A stretch of DNA of 8,668 nt from Rhodospirillaceae bacterium UBA4479 (GTDB lineage: Bacteria > Pseudomonadota > Alphaproteobacteria > Rhodospirillales > Casp-alpha2): assembly GCA_002389175.1 (NCBI GenBank), contig DGNZ01000195.1, forward strand, positions 1 through 8,668, given 5' to 3'. Shown piece after piece: positions 1 through 5,401 of this stretch; the stretch's first letter is position 1, and every line of letters starts with the position of its first letter. Under the pieces are notes generated by a model, which saw nothing but the letters and a program-made list of their open reading frames with translations, was not told where the DNA came from and ran no database searches. The position numbers and the translations under genes are program-made.

Positions 1-68
1 CATCCCCGCGAAGGCGGGGATCCAATCCAAATGACAATATGAGAGAGATCCCCGCCTTCGCGGGGATG
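1..68. repeat. Inverted pair of REP-like palindromic units
   Basis: Positions 1-22 and 47-68 are exact reverse complements (22 of 22 bases), separated by 24 bases. Each arm is itself a palindrome: an 8-bp stem AT-CCCCGC / GCGGGG-AT around a GAAG (or CTTC) tetraloop. This layout matches paired REP/BIME-type elements that are dispersed between genes in many proteobacteria. The pair lies just past the end of lgt and could halt or protect the 3' end of that transcript, but no T-run follows either stem, so it is not a standard intrinsic terminator. The left arm touches the window edge and may continue. Repetition elsewhere in the genome is inferred, not seen. Confidence 0.75.
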
Positions 69-96
69 ACGGGTTTTAAGAGTGATTTACTATCCC

Positions 97-885
97 TCAA
101 GAAATTTTCCGAGACCTTGAGCGAAGAATAAAGAACAAACCGATCAACACCATCGGGACCGATAGCCACTGACCCCATGTGGTGCCAAACGCCAAGAAGC
201 CGATATAGGCATCTGGCTCGCGGAAAAACTCTGCGATGATCCGTGCCATGCCATAGCCCGCAACAAAAATTCCCATCAACATTCCGGGTCGAGATCGGAT
301 GCGTTCATTCCGAGACAAGATGAACAATACAATGAACAGGACCGCACCCTCTAATAGCGCCTCATATAATTGACTTGGATGTCGGGCCACCGGACCGCCA
401 TTCGGGAAAACCACAGCCCACGGCACATCCGCAGGACGGCCCCATAATTCGGAATTGATGAAGTTCGCAACCCGCCCAAAGAACAAGCCAATCGGTGCTG
501 TACAGCCCAACAGATCGCCGAACCGGAGCGGATCAATGCCACGTTTGCGTGTGAACAAATATGCCGCAACGACAACACCCAAGAACCCACCGTGGAACGA
601 CATACCGCCTTCCCAAACCGCGATGATCTTGGCCGGGTTCGCCATGTAATAATCGAATTGATAAAATAATACGATGCCTGCGCGTCCGCCCAAAACGACA
701 CCAATCGTCGCCCAGAACAGAAAATCATCGACGGCTTCGCTATCACAGACCAAAGGCTTGCGGGCAGCCAACATCTTCATGTATTGCCAGCCACCCACCA
801 GACCCACGATATAAGCTAATGAGTACCAGCGGATCGCCAGCGGACCGATTTCAAAGATGATCGGGTCGATATCAGGAAATGGCAT
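97..885 (-). CDS. lgt: Prolipoprotein diacylglyceryl transferase
   Basis: Inner-membrane enzyme that moves diacylglycerol from phosphatidylglycerol to the lipobox cysteine of prolipoproteins, the first step of lipoprotein maturation. The 262-residue product is multi-spanning and of normal length for the family. Visible landmarks are Y21 in the first membrane segment, the MSFHGG motif with H98, and the Lgt signature GRVANFINSELWGR at 137-150 (R138, N141, E146, G149). HPSQLYEA follows at 169-176, and an arginine/glutamate cluster RIIAEFFREPD at 215-225. These correspond to the essential His, Arg, Asn, Glu and Gly positions known from the E. coli enzyme. It starts 18 bp after the hldD stop on the same strand, so the two are probably co-transcribed; an AAGGCGG stretch about 12 bases upstream is a weak ribosome site. 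All family key residues seem intact. Confidence 0.97.
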   Translation of the reverse strand: MPFPDIDPIIFEIGPLAIRWYSLAYIVGLVGGWQYMKMLAARKPLVCDSEAVDDFLFWATIGVVLGGRAGIVLFYQFDYYMANPAKIIAVWEGGMSFHGGFLGVVVAAYLFTRKRGIDPLRFGDLLGCTAPIGLFFGRVANFINSELWGRPADVPWAVVFPNGGPVARHPSQLYEALLEGAVLFIVLFILSRNERIRSRPGMLMGIFVAGYGMARIIAEFFREPDAYIGFLAFGTTWGQWLSVPMVLIGLFFILRSRSRKIS

Positions 886-903
886 CAGGCTTTGCCGCCT
901 TAG

Positions 904-1890
904 TTATTTATAAGGATCATCAGTTGCGAGGTAATCGCGAACGTAACGCGCCACACCGTCTTCTAGGCTGGTGAACTGACCGCCGTAACCCGCGTCGCGC
1001 AACCGGGTCATGTTGGCCTGTGTGAAGTACTGGTATTTGTCGCGGATATCTTCGGGGGTTGGGGTGAATTCAACTTTAAATTCCGTTTCAGACGCGGTGT
1101 AGACAGCTGCTGCCAAGTCTTTAAAGCTTCGCGCGTTGCCAGTGCCCATGTTGAACAGGCCCGATACAGATTTGCTTTCCAACAACCAGGCAATCACATC
1201 GGCACAATCGTCTACGAACACAAAATCACGAAGTTGTCCGCCATCTGCATAGTCAGGATTGTGTGATTTAAACAATCGGCACACATCACCTGCTGCGGCC
1301 AACGGTTGAATCTGCGACACAACGCTTTGCATCCGACCTTTGTGATATTCGTTCGGGCCATAAACATTAAAGAACCGGAGGCCCGCCCATTGCGGCGGCC
1401 GGGGCTGATCGTTTGTTAATTCGGTCGCGACCCAGCGGTCGAACAATAACTTGGACCAACCATACGGATTGAGCGGTCGCAGCGCTGCCAATGCAGTGTC
1501 TGCAATATCATCTTCGAAACCAAGATCGCCATCGCCATAGGTCGCCGCTGAAGATGCATAGATAAATGGTTTATTGTTTTCTGCGCACCAGATCCACAAA
1601 TCACGCGATAATCTGAAATTGGTTTCAACGATCAGGTCAGCATCGGTCTCGGTCGTCGCAGAAATCGCCCCCATGTGGACGATGCCCGTCACTTCACGGC
1701 TGTTGGCTGCCAAATACTCGGACAGATTATCAGGATCGACAATGTCATGCAGATGCCGCTTGGCGATGTTCCGCCATTTATCCCCATGACGTAGGCGATC
1801 AACAATCACAAGCGGGCCAGCGCCCTTAGCTTCTAGGGTCGCGGCGATGTTCGATCCGATGAACCCGGCACCCCCGGTAATGACATACAT
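904..1890 (-). CDS. hldD: ADP-glyceromanno-heptose 6-epimerase
   Basis: Cytoplasmic NADP-dependent epimerase that converts ADP-D-glycero-D-manno-heptose to the L,D form, the last step in making the heptose donor for the LPS inner core. The 328-residue protein is a short-chain dehydrogenase of the extended type. The dinucleotide-binding GGAGFIG is at 6-12, and the family-typical DRLRHGDKWRNI, binding cofactor and substrate, is at 31-42. S113/S114 lie in YASSAATYG, the catalytic Y143-x3-K147 pair in NPYGWSK, RFFNVYGPNE at 172-181, and RDFVFVDD at 221-228. The start at 1890 is preceded by AAAGGG with suitable spacing and by a candidate promoter (1926-1955). It is followed closely by lgt. Its presence implies a heptose-containing LPS core. 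Other sugar epimerases share the fold, but the DKWRN region and length point to HldD. Confidence 0.95.
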   Translation of the reverse strand: MYVITGGAGFIGSNIAATLEAKGAGPLVIVDRLRHGDKWRNIAKRHLHDIVDPDNLSEYLAANSREVTGIVHMGAISATTETDADLIVETNFRLSRDLWIWCAENNKPFIYASSAATYGDGDLGFEDDIADTALAALRPLNPYGWSKLLFDRWVATELTNDQPRPPQWAGLRFFNVYGPNEYHKGRMQSVVSQIQPLAAAGDVCRLFKSHNPDYADGGQLRDFVFVDDCADVIAWLLESKSVSGLFNMGTGNARSFKDLAAAVYTASETEFKVEFTPTPEDIRDKYQYFTQANMTRLRDAGYGGQFTSLEDGVARYVRDYLATDDPYK

Positions 1891-1925
1891 ATCTGACCCT
1901 TTGCGTCGGCGTTCTTAGCTGTGTC

Positions 1926-1955
1926 GTTATAGGCCCAGCAGCATCGCCCCGGCAA
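1926..1955 (-). promoter_or_regulatory. Candidate sigma70-type promoter for hldD-lgt
   Basis: Read on the minus strand there is a TTGCCG -35 (1955-1950), an 18-bp spacer and a TATAAC -10 (1931-1926). These match 4 of 6 and 5 of 6 consensus bases. The expected transcript start would lie about 30 bases before the hldD ATG, leaving room for its AAAGGG ribosome site. Sequence match only. Confidence 0.45.
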
Positions 1956-1988
1956 GCGCGGACGCGGACAAATTGGCACATCGGTAGC

Positions 1989-2017
1989 TTGCGAACGCGG
2001 CAATAAATAGCCATATT
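1989..2017 (+). promoter_or_regulatory. Weak candidate promoter for ubiK
   Basis: TTGCGA (1989-1994), a 17-bp spacer and CATATT (2012-2017) match the sigma70 consensus at 4 of 6 positions in each box. A start near 2024 would leave only about 20 bases before the ATG. The ribosome site AAAGGAG (2029-2035) is strong and sits 7 bases before the start codon. The region is shared with the divergent hldD promoter. Confidence 0.3.
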
Positions 2018-2042
2018 TCGACCATCACAAAGGAGCCACGCG

Positions 2043-2351
2043 ATGCAAACGCAAAACAAATTGTTCGATGATCTGGCCAAGGTTGCCAACGGTGCCGTTT
2101 CAACCGTAATGGGCATGAAGGACGAAATGGACGGCATGATCCGTCAGCGGATTGAACGGTTCCTCTCCGATGCAGATTTGGTACCGCGTGAAGAATTCGA
2201 AGTCGTCAAAGCGATGGCCGCTAAGGCGCGCGAAGAAAACGAAGCGTTGGCCGCACGGATTACAGCCCTCGAATCTCAGATGTCGAAGCCAAAGCGGGCA
2301 CCGGCAAAGAAGACCACAACAGCACGCTCTTCAAAGCCAAAAACAACCTAA
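2043..2351 (+). CDS. ubiK: UbiK-family ubiquinone biosynthesis accessory protein (YqiC/BMFP type)
   Basis: Small accessory factor that, in studied proteobacteria, works with UbiJ and the aerobic ubiquinone-biosynthesis enzymes at the membrane. Older names are YqiC or membrane-fusogenic protein (COG2960). The 102-residue product shows the expected plan. An N-terminal amphipathic segment (about 1-38, MQTQNKLFDDLAKVANGA then MKDEMDGMIRQRIERFL) is followed by the family hallmark LVPREEFEVVKAMAAKAREE at 46-65, which runs into a coiled coil to about residue 80. A low-complexity Lys/Thr/Ser/Pro tail follows (82-102). Family members trimerise through this coiled coil. Strong ribosome site AAAGGAG at 2029-2035. 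It is divergent from hldD and followed by a weak terminator. The assignment rests on the EEFEVVK coiled-coil block and the size; the basic tail is poorly conserved in the family. Confidence 0.88.
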   Translation: MQTQNKLFDDLAKVANGAVSTVMGMKDEMDGMIRQRIERFLSDADLVPREEFEVVKAMAAKAREENEALAARITALESQMSKPKRAPAKKTTTARSSKPKTT

Positions 2352-2362
2352 ATCCGCAACAT

Positions 2363-2384
2363 GTGCCCCTGAACGGGGTGTTTT
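2363..2384 (+). terminator. Weak intrinsic terminator after ubiK
   Basis: A CCCC/GGGG stem (2366-2369 with 2375-2378) around a TGAAC loop can be lengthened by three G-U pairs outside it, and ends in TTTT (2381-2384). It begins 11 bases after the ubiK stop. The short stem and short T-run make it a modest candidate. Confidence 0.4.
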
Positions 2385-2560
2385 CCACAACACTTTGAGG
2401 ATATTCCGGTTTTTCGCTGGAATTCCGCTTGCGCGCGATTCCGACATGGTGCAGGGTAAATCTTGTGGGTGATCGGGTGGCTATAGCCGATATCTAGTGA
2501 TCACCGCTAGGTATTGTAGCTGGGCTCTATCCGAGACCGACGTAACGCCGGCCGGGCATG

Positions 2561-2567
2561 AGAGGAG
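2561..2567 (+). promoter_or_regulatory. Ribosome binding site that fixes the YbjN-family gene start
   Basis: AGAGGAG lies 5 bases before the ATG at 2573. An in-frame ATG at 2558 sits right in front of this site and would have the ribosome site inside its own coding sequence, so the ATG at 2573 is preferred. Confidence 0.75.
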
Positions 2568-2572
2568 CTCCC

Positions 2573-3076
2573 ATGCGGACCACTGAATACTTCCAAGATA
2601 CGTCCCTTTCCAACCCTTTAGACGTTGTCGAGCAAATCGTTGAATACAACGATTGGACTTTTGATCGCCGAAACGACCAGGAAATGGCCGTTCAGGTACC
2701 TGGAACCTGGTGCGACTACAGTCTTTTCTTTGCGTGGAATGACGAAATGGGCGCCATGCACTTTACCTGTGCATTCGACATGCGCGTGCCCACCGAACGC
2801 CGCCATCCGGTTTTTGAGCTGTTGGCCGAAGTCAACGAGCGCTTGTGGATGGGCCATTTTGGGATGTGGGCAGACGAAGGTTTGCCGATGTACCGCCATT
2901 CGTTACCGATGCGGGGCCTTCAACAGCCCACACTGCAACAAATGGAAGACTTGGTTGAAACGGCATTAATCGAATGCGAACGCTTCTATCCGTCTTTCCA
3001 GTACGTGATCTGGGGGGGTAAAACCGCCAAGGACGCGATTGAAGCTGCAATGATCGAGACTGCCGGAGAAGCCTGA
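2573..3076 (+). CDS. YbjN-domain protein encoded upstream of proC
   Basis: A 167-residue soluble protein of the YbjN family, whose fold resembles type III secretion chaperones. The biochemical role is unknown; E. coli YbjN has been linked to stress and motility phenotypes. Features seen: an alpha-helical start, an aromatic-rich strand block WCDYSLFFAWNDEMGAMHF at 46-64, then CAFDMRVP at 66-73. The helix FELLAEVNERLWMGHFGMW at 81-99 is the most family-like part, followed by RHSLPMRG at 108-115 and a C-terminal helix with ECERFYPSFQYVIWGGK at 134-150. There is no signal peptide or membrane segment. The start at 2573 is chosen for the GAGGAG just before it. The stop is 4 bp before proC, so the two are almost surely one operon; I recall this pairing from other alphaproteobacteria. 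About 180 bases upstream of it hold no clear promoter. Confidence 0.82.
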   Translation: MRTTEYFQDTSLSNPLDVVEQIVEYNDWTFDRRNDQEMAVQVPGTWCDYSLFFAWNDEMGAMHFTCAFDMRVPTERRHPVFELLAEVNERLWMGHFGMWADEGLPMYRHSLPMRGLQQPTLQQMEDLVETALIECERFYPSFQYVIWGGKTAKDAIEAAMIETAGEA

Positions 3077-3080
3077 CACC

Positions 3081-3896
3081 ATGCCGCTACGACTTGTTCT
3101 TGTAGGTGGCGGTAAAATGGGCGCCGCGATGTTAGAGGGGTGGTTGAAACAAGACTTAACCCCGAGCGATGTCGTTGTCGTTGAGCCATTTGCCGATACA
3201 GCCGAAATGCTCACTCAAAAATTGGGTGTCAAAACCATCAGTTCCGCATCTGAACTGCCTGATGATGCCGAACCTGAAACCATTGTTCTCGCGGTTAAGC
3301 CGCAGAAGATGGATGACGCCATCAAAGATTATAAACGGTTCGTCGCTGATACGTGTGTCTTTGTTTCCATCGCCGCCGGGAAAACCATCGAGTATTTTGA
3401 ACGTCATTTGGGATCTTCCGCTGCCATCGTGCGTGCCATGCCAAATACGCCCGCGGCTGTCGGTCGCGGGATCACTGTGTGTTATCCCAACCCACATGTA
3501 TCGAACGCACAACGTGACTGGGCCCATACCCTTTTAGAATCAGTGGGGATTGTCGATTGGGTCGATGATGAAGGCCATATCGATGCTGTCACCGCATTAT
3601 CTGGCGGGGGCCCTGCGTATGTGTTTCTGCTGGTTGAAGTCATGGCACAAGCAGGCATCGATGCCGGATTGCCTGCTGACCTAGCGATGCGACTTGCGCG
3701 CACCACCGTTGCAGGTGCCGGAGAGTTACTACATCAATCAGACGAAGACGCCGCGACATTGCGTAAAAACGTGACCAGCCCCGCTGGCACCACGCATGAA
3801 GCGCTTCAGGTTCTGATGGCCGATGACGCGTTACAACCCCTGATGACCGAAGCGATTAAGCAGGCGACGCGACATTCCCGAGAACTCGCAAGCTAG
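3081..3896 (+). CDS. proC: Pyrroline-5-carboxylate reductase
   Basis: Cytoplasmic enzyme for the last step of proline synthesis, reducing 1-pyrroline-5-carboxylate to L-proline with NAD(P)H. The 271-residue protein has the usual length and two-domain plan. An N-terminal Rossmann fold carries VGGGKMGAAM at 8-17, the cofactor-contacting AVKPQ is at 71-75, and RAMPNTPAAVGRG is at 118-130. The C-terminal helical dimerisation domain carries the family signature ALSGGGPAYVFLLVEVMA at 172-189 and VTSPAGTTHEAL at 231-242. The substrate-site residues of that last loop look intact; the common 'PGGTT' reads PAGTT here, a mild change. Translation is likely coupled to the YbjN-family gene: GGAGAAG near its end serves as ribosome site and the gap is 4 bp. 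No terminator with a T-run follows. Confidence 0.97.
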   Translation: MPLRLVLVGGGKMGAAMLEGWLKQDLTPSDVVVVEPFADTAEMLTQKLGVKTISSASELPDDAEPETIVLAVKPQKMDDAIKDYKRFVADTCVFVSIAAGKTIEYFERHLGSSAAIVRAMPNTPAAVGRGITVCYPNPHVSNAQRDWAHTLLESVGIVDWVDDEGHIDAVTALSGGGPAYVFLLVEVMAQAGIDAGLPADLAMRLARTTVAGAGELLHQSDEDAATLRKNVTSPAGTTHEALQVLMADDALQPLMTEAIKQATRHSRELAS

Positions 3897-3925
3897 CCAA
3901 GAGATTCATCACTCACGTCAGATGA

Positions 3926-3946
3926 ACTGGAATTAATCGTTCCAGT
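3926..3946. promoter_or_regulatory. 7-bp perfect inverted repeat over the tetR -35 region (candidate operator)
   Basis: ACTGGAA (3926-3932) and TTCCAGT (3940-3946) are exact inverted repeats with a 7-base spacer. The right arm overlaps where the -35 box of the tetR promoter must lie. A third half-site, ACTGGAG (3980-3986), occurs between the -10 box and the ATG. TetR-family proteins commonly repress their own gene by binding such palindromes. It could instead act as a stem at the end of the proC transcript, but no direct T-run follows. Confidence 0.5.
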
Positions 3947-3965
3947 CCCTATTTCTATATATAAT
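3937..3965 (+). promoter_or_regulatory. Candidate promoter for the TetR-family gene
   Basis: A perfect TATAAT -10 box lies at 3960-3965 in an AT-rich stretch, about 33 bases before the ATG. The hexamer 17 bp upstream (TCGTTC, 3937-3942) does not match the -35 consensus, so the promoter may be weak or need an activator. It overlaps the ACTGGAA/TTCCAGT palindrome. GCGGAG at 3986-3991 serves as ribosome site. Confidence 0.5.
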
Positions 3966-3998
3966 AGTCATTGAAACCGACTGGAGCGGAGCAAAAAC

Positions 3999-4607
3999 AT
4001 GCCCCCAGCAAAGAAAACACAAACACGTAAGTCAAAAGATACGCGATCTGATCGTGATAAGCTTATTGATGCGGCACTTGAATTAGCGGCGACCAAACGT
4101 TGGCGTGACATTTCCCTGCCAGAGATTGCAGAACACGCAGGTGTCAGCGTTGGCACTGCTTTACTAACCTTGCCCAGTCGCACGCATATCCTGCGCGGCC
4201 TTATTGAGCGAGTGGATAACGAGGTCTTTACCAGCCTTGACGCTGATCCGTTAGATGGCACGACCAAAGACAAGCTCTTTGATCTGTTGATGCGCCGCTT
4301 TGATGCATTGCAGGGCCATCAGGCAGCCATGGCATCCATTACCAGTGATATGGCACGTGATCCAATGACAGCTGCATGCCTTGGCGGTCGGTTCCTTAAA
4401 TCTATGGCGATGACCCTACAAGCTGCAGGCGCATCATCAGAAGGATGCGTCGGACATGTTCGTGCGAAGGCCCTTGGCCTTGTGCAACTGAACGCGACAC
4501 GGACCTGGTTAAAAGACGATGGCGAAGGCATGGAACTCACGATGTCCGCGCTGGACAAGGGTTTGAGCCGCGCCGAACAACTTGCAGGCGGTGGAAAGGC
4601 TGCCTGA
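3999..4607 (+). CDS. TetR/AcrR-family transcriptional regulator
   Basis: A 202-residue DNA-binding regulator. After a basic tail (1-19), helix 1 (about 19-33, RDKLIDAALELAATKRW) leads into a TetR helix-turn-helix at about 39-61 with SLPEIAEHAGVSVGTA. The conserved IAEHAGVS part is normal. The recognition-helix end normally reads like LYxYFxSK and here reads ALLTLPSRTHIL, lacking the usual aromatic pair, so its DNA target may differ from well-known members. Residues 62-202 form the helical ligand and dimerisation domain with no recognisable ligand signature. It lies between proC and a phasin gene, both on the same strand, and has its own promoter. A role in proline metabolism or PHA granule control is inferred from position only. 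No signal peptide or membrane segment. The tail GGGKAA is likely disordered. Confidence 0.85.
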   Translation: MPPAKKTQTRKSKDTRSDRDKLIDAALELAATKRWRDISLPEIAEHAGVSVGTALLTLPSRTHILRGLIERVDNEVFTSLDADPLDGTTKDKLFDLLMRRFDALQGHQAAMASITSDMARDPMTAACLGGRFLKSMAMTLQAAGASSEGCVGHVRAKALGLVQLNATRTWLKDDGEGMELTMSALDKGLSRAEQLAGGGKAA

Positions 4608-4641
4608 TCAATAAAATTATATTGCACTAGCGAAATTATTT

Positions 4642-4661
4642 TTGTGCAGTGCACAATAAAT
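4642..4661. promoter_or_regulatory. Upstream copy of the phasin promoter element, with a 15-bp perfect palindrome
   Basis: TTGTGCA-G-TGCACAA (4642-4656) is a perfect palindrome about a central G. The 17 bases at 4645-4661 recur, 15 of 17 identical, at 4703-4719. The site ends 3 bases before the -35 box of the phasin promoter. TGC-rich sites at phasin genes are known targets of the PHA-responsive repressor PhaR in alphaproteobacteria such as Paracoccus, which makes PhaR a good candidate; the exact motif here is not confirmed as a PhaR site. A related TTGCAC lies at 4622-4627. Confidence 0.6.
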
Positions 4662-4663
4662 CA

Positions 4664-4694
4664 TTGACTCCATCAGCAAACACGGGCATATAAG
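4664..4694 (+). promoter_or_regulatory. Strong candidate promoter for the phasin gene
   Basis: TTGACT at 4664-4669 matches the -35 consensus at 5 of 6 bases. The -10 is either CATATA with a 17-bp spacer or TATAAG (4689-4694) with a 19-bp spacer, overlapping in the same stretch. Transcription would start near 4698-4701, giving an untranslated leader of about 90 bases before the phasin ATG. Confidence 0.65.
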
Positions 4695-4702
4695 GGCTAT
4701 GT

Positions 4703-4719
4703 TGCAGCGCACAATTAAT
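4703..4719. promoter_or_regulatory. Downstream copy of the phasin promoter element
   Basis: TGCAGCGCACAATTAAT repeats the sequence at 4645-4661 with two changes, one of which breaks the perfect palindrome. It lies at or just after the expected transcript start. Two copies 58 bp apart, one on each side of the promoter, fit repression by two bound dimers or by looping. A repressor site is inferred. Confidence 0.55.
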
Positions 4720-4790
4720 TCTCGCGCAGAGCAACGGGACAAATTACCGAGCTGAAACGCTCTTACAAACTGAATAGATGGAGAACGACA

Positions 4791-5294
4791 ATGTACAACG
4801 AATTTATCAAAATGGCCGAAAAAGCTAACCCTTTCTTCGCTGACTACGCGAAAATGATGTCTGACTTCGATCCAAAGAAAATGACCGAAGAATTCGCTAA
4901 AATGTCCAAAGGCTACGATATGCCTAAAGTCGATTTCGATGCGTTCTTGGCTTTGCAAAAGAAAAACCTCGATGCATTCGCAGCAGCTAACCAAGTTGCA
5001 GTCGAAGGCGTTCAAGCAGTTGCTAAACGTCAAGCTGAAATGGTTCAGCAAGCAATGGACGAAAGCTCCAAGCTGATCGAAAACTTCACTAAAATGGACA
5101 ACCCACAAGCTGCTGCAGCTGCTCAAGCTGAATTGCTGAAAACAGCTTTCGTTAAGTCCGTAGACAACACTCGCGAACTCGCTGAGCTCGTGACCAAGTC
5201 GAACGCAGAAGCTTCTGACGCAATCAACACTCGCGTTGTTGAAGCTCTCGACGAAGTTAAAGGTACCGTTTTGAAAGCTGCTAAAAAGAAATAA
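4791..5294 (+). CDS. Phasin, polyhydroxyalkanoate granule-associated protein
   Basis: A 167-residue amphipathic helical protein that coats polyhydroxyalkanoate storage granules and sets their size and number. The N-terminal part (1-50) is rich in Met, Phe and Lys and carries FFADYAKMMSDFD at 15-27. The middle (50-100) holds the phasin-like block FDAFLALQKKNLDAFAAANQ followed by VEGVQAVAKRQAEMVQQAMD. An alanine stretch (QAAAAAQAE, 106-114) precedes a long helix to 160 and a basic KAAKKK end. No signal peptide. TGGAGA at 4779-4784 is the ribosome site. Of 30 alanine codons, 27 are GCT or GCA, whereas proC and hldD favour GCC and GCG. This fits a very abundant protein rather than recent transfer, though I cannot test that here. 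It has its own promoter and terminator, so it is a single-gene unit. The TGCA elements around its promoter suggest PhaR-type control. Confidence 0.9.
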   Translation: MYNEFIKMAEKANPFFADYAKMMSDFDPKKMTEEFAKMSKGYDMPKVDFDAFLALQKKNLDAFAAANQVAVEGVQAVAKRQAEMVQQAMDESSKLIENFTKMDNPQAAAAAQAELLKTAFVKSVDNTRELAELVTKSNAEASDAINTRVVEALDEVKGTVLKAAKKK

Positions 5295-5319
5295 GCTTTC
5301 TTAACGAGCTAACGAATAC

Positions 5320-5354
5320 GAGCCGTCCGAGCAATCGGGCGGCTCTTTTCTTTT
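5320..5354 (+). terminator. Strong intrinsic terminator after the phasin gene
   Basis: An 11-bp stem (5320-5330 with 5335-5345, one G-U pair) closes a GCAA tetraloop of the very stable GNRA type. It is followed by TTTTCTTTT (5346-5354). It begins 25 bases after the phasin stop and isolates csaA from phasin transcription. Confidence 0.93.
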
Positions 5355-5401
5355 GTGCAATGATCGGTCATTTTCCCTCAACAGATATGGGGACAAAGAA
5401 C

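Noticed and set aside
1..68. Two similar GC-rich units resembling CRISPR repeats
   Set aside because: The copies are inverted, not direct, only two exist, and no cas gene is present; a REP-like pair explains them better.
1826..2137. Minus-strand 103-codon frame across the hldD/ubiK gap
   Set aside because: It overlaps both real genes in wrong frames and spans the divergent promoter region; its Cys- and Arg-rich product resembles nothing.
2152..2472. Plus-strand 106-codon frame overlapping ubiK and the gap after it
   Set aside because: It is out of frame with ubiK, has no ribosome site, and its product is a basic low-complexity string; it reads through the candidate terminator.
2385..2557. 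A small RNA or riboswitch in the leader before the YbjN-family gene
   Set aside because: I could find no strong stem set, promoter or known riboswitch core here, only a GGAATTCC palindrome and a short imperfect hairpin at 2494-2510.
3926..3946. Intrinsic terminator for the YbjN-proC transcript
   Set aside because: The stem is only 7 bp, mixed in composition, and followed by CCCTATTTC rather than a T-run; its position over the tetR promoter fits an operator better.
4617..5126. Minus-strand open frame of 169 codons opposite the phasin gene
   Set aside because: It lies opposite a well-supported gene, its product is a Cys/Phe/Ser-rich string typical of reverse-read coding DNA, and it would begin inside the phasin gene without a ribosome site.
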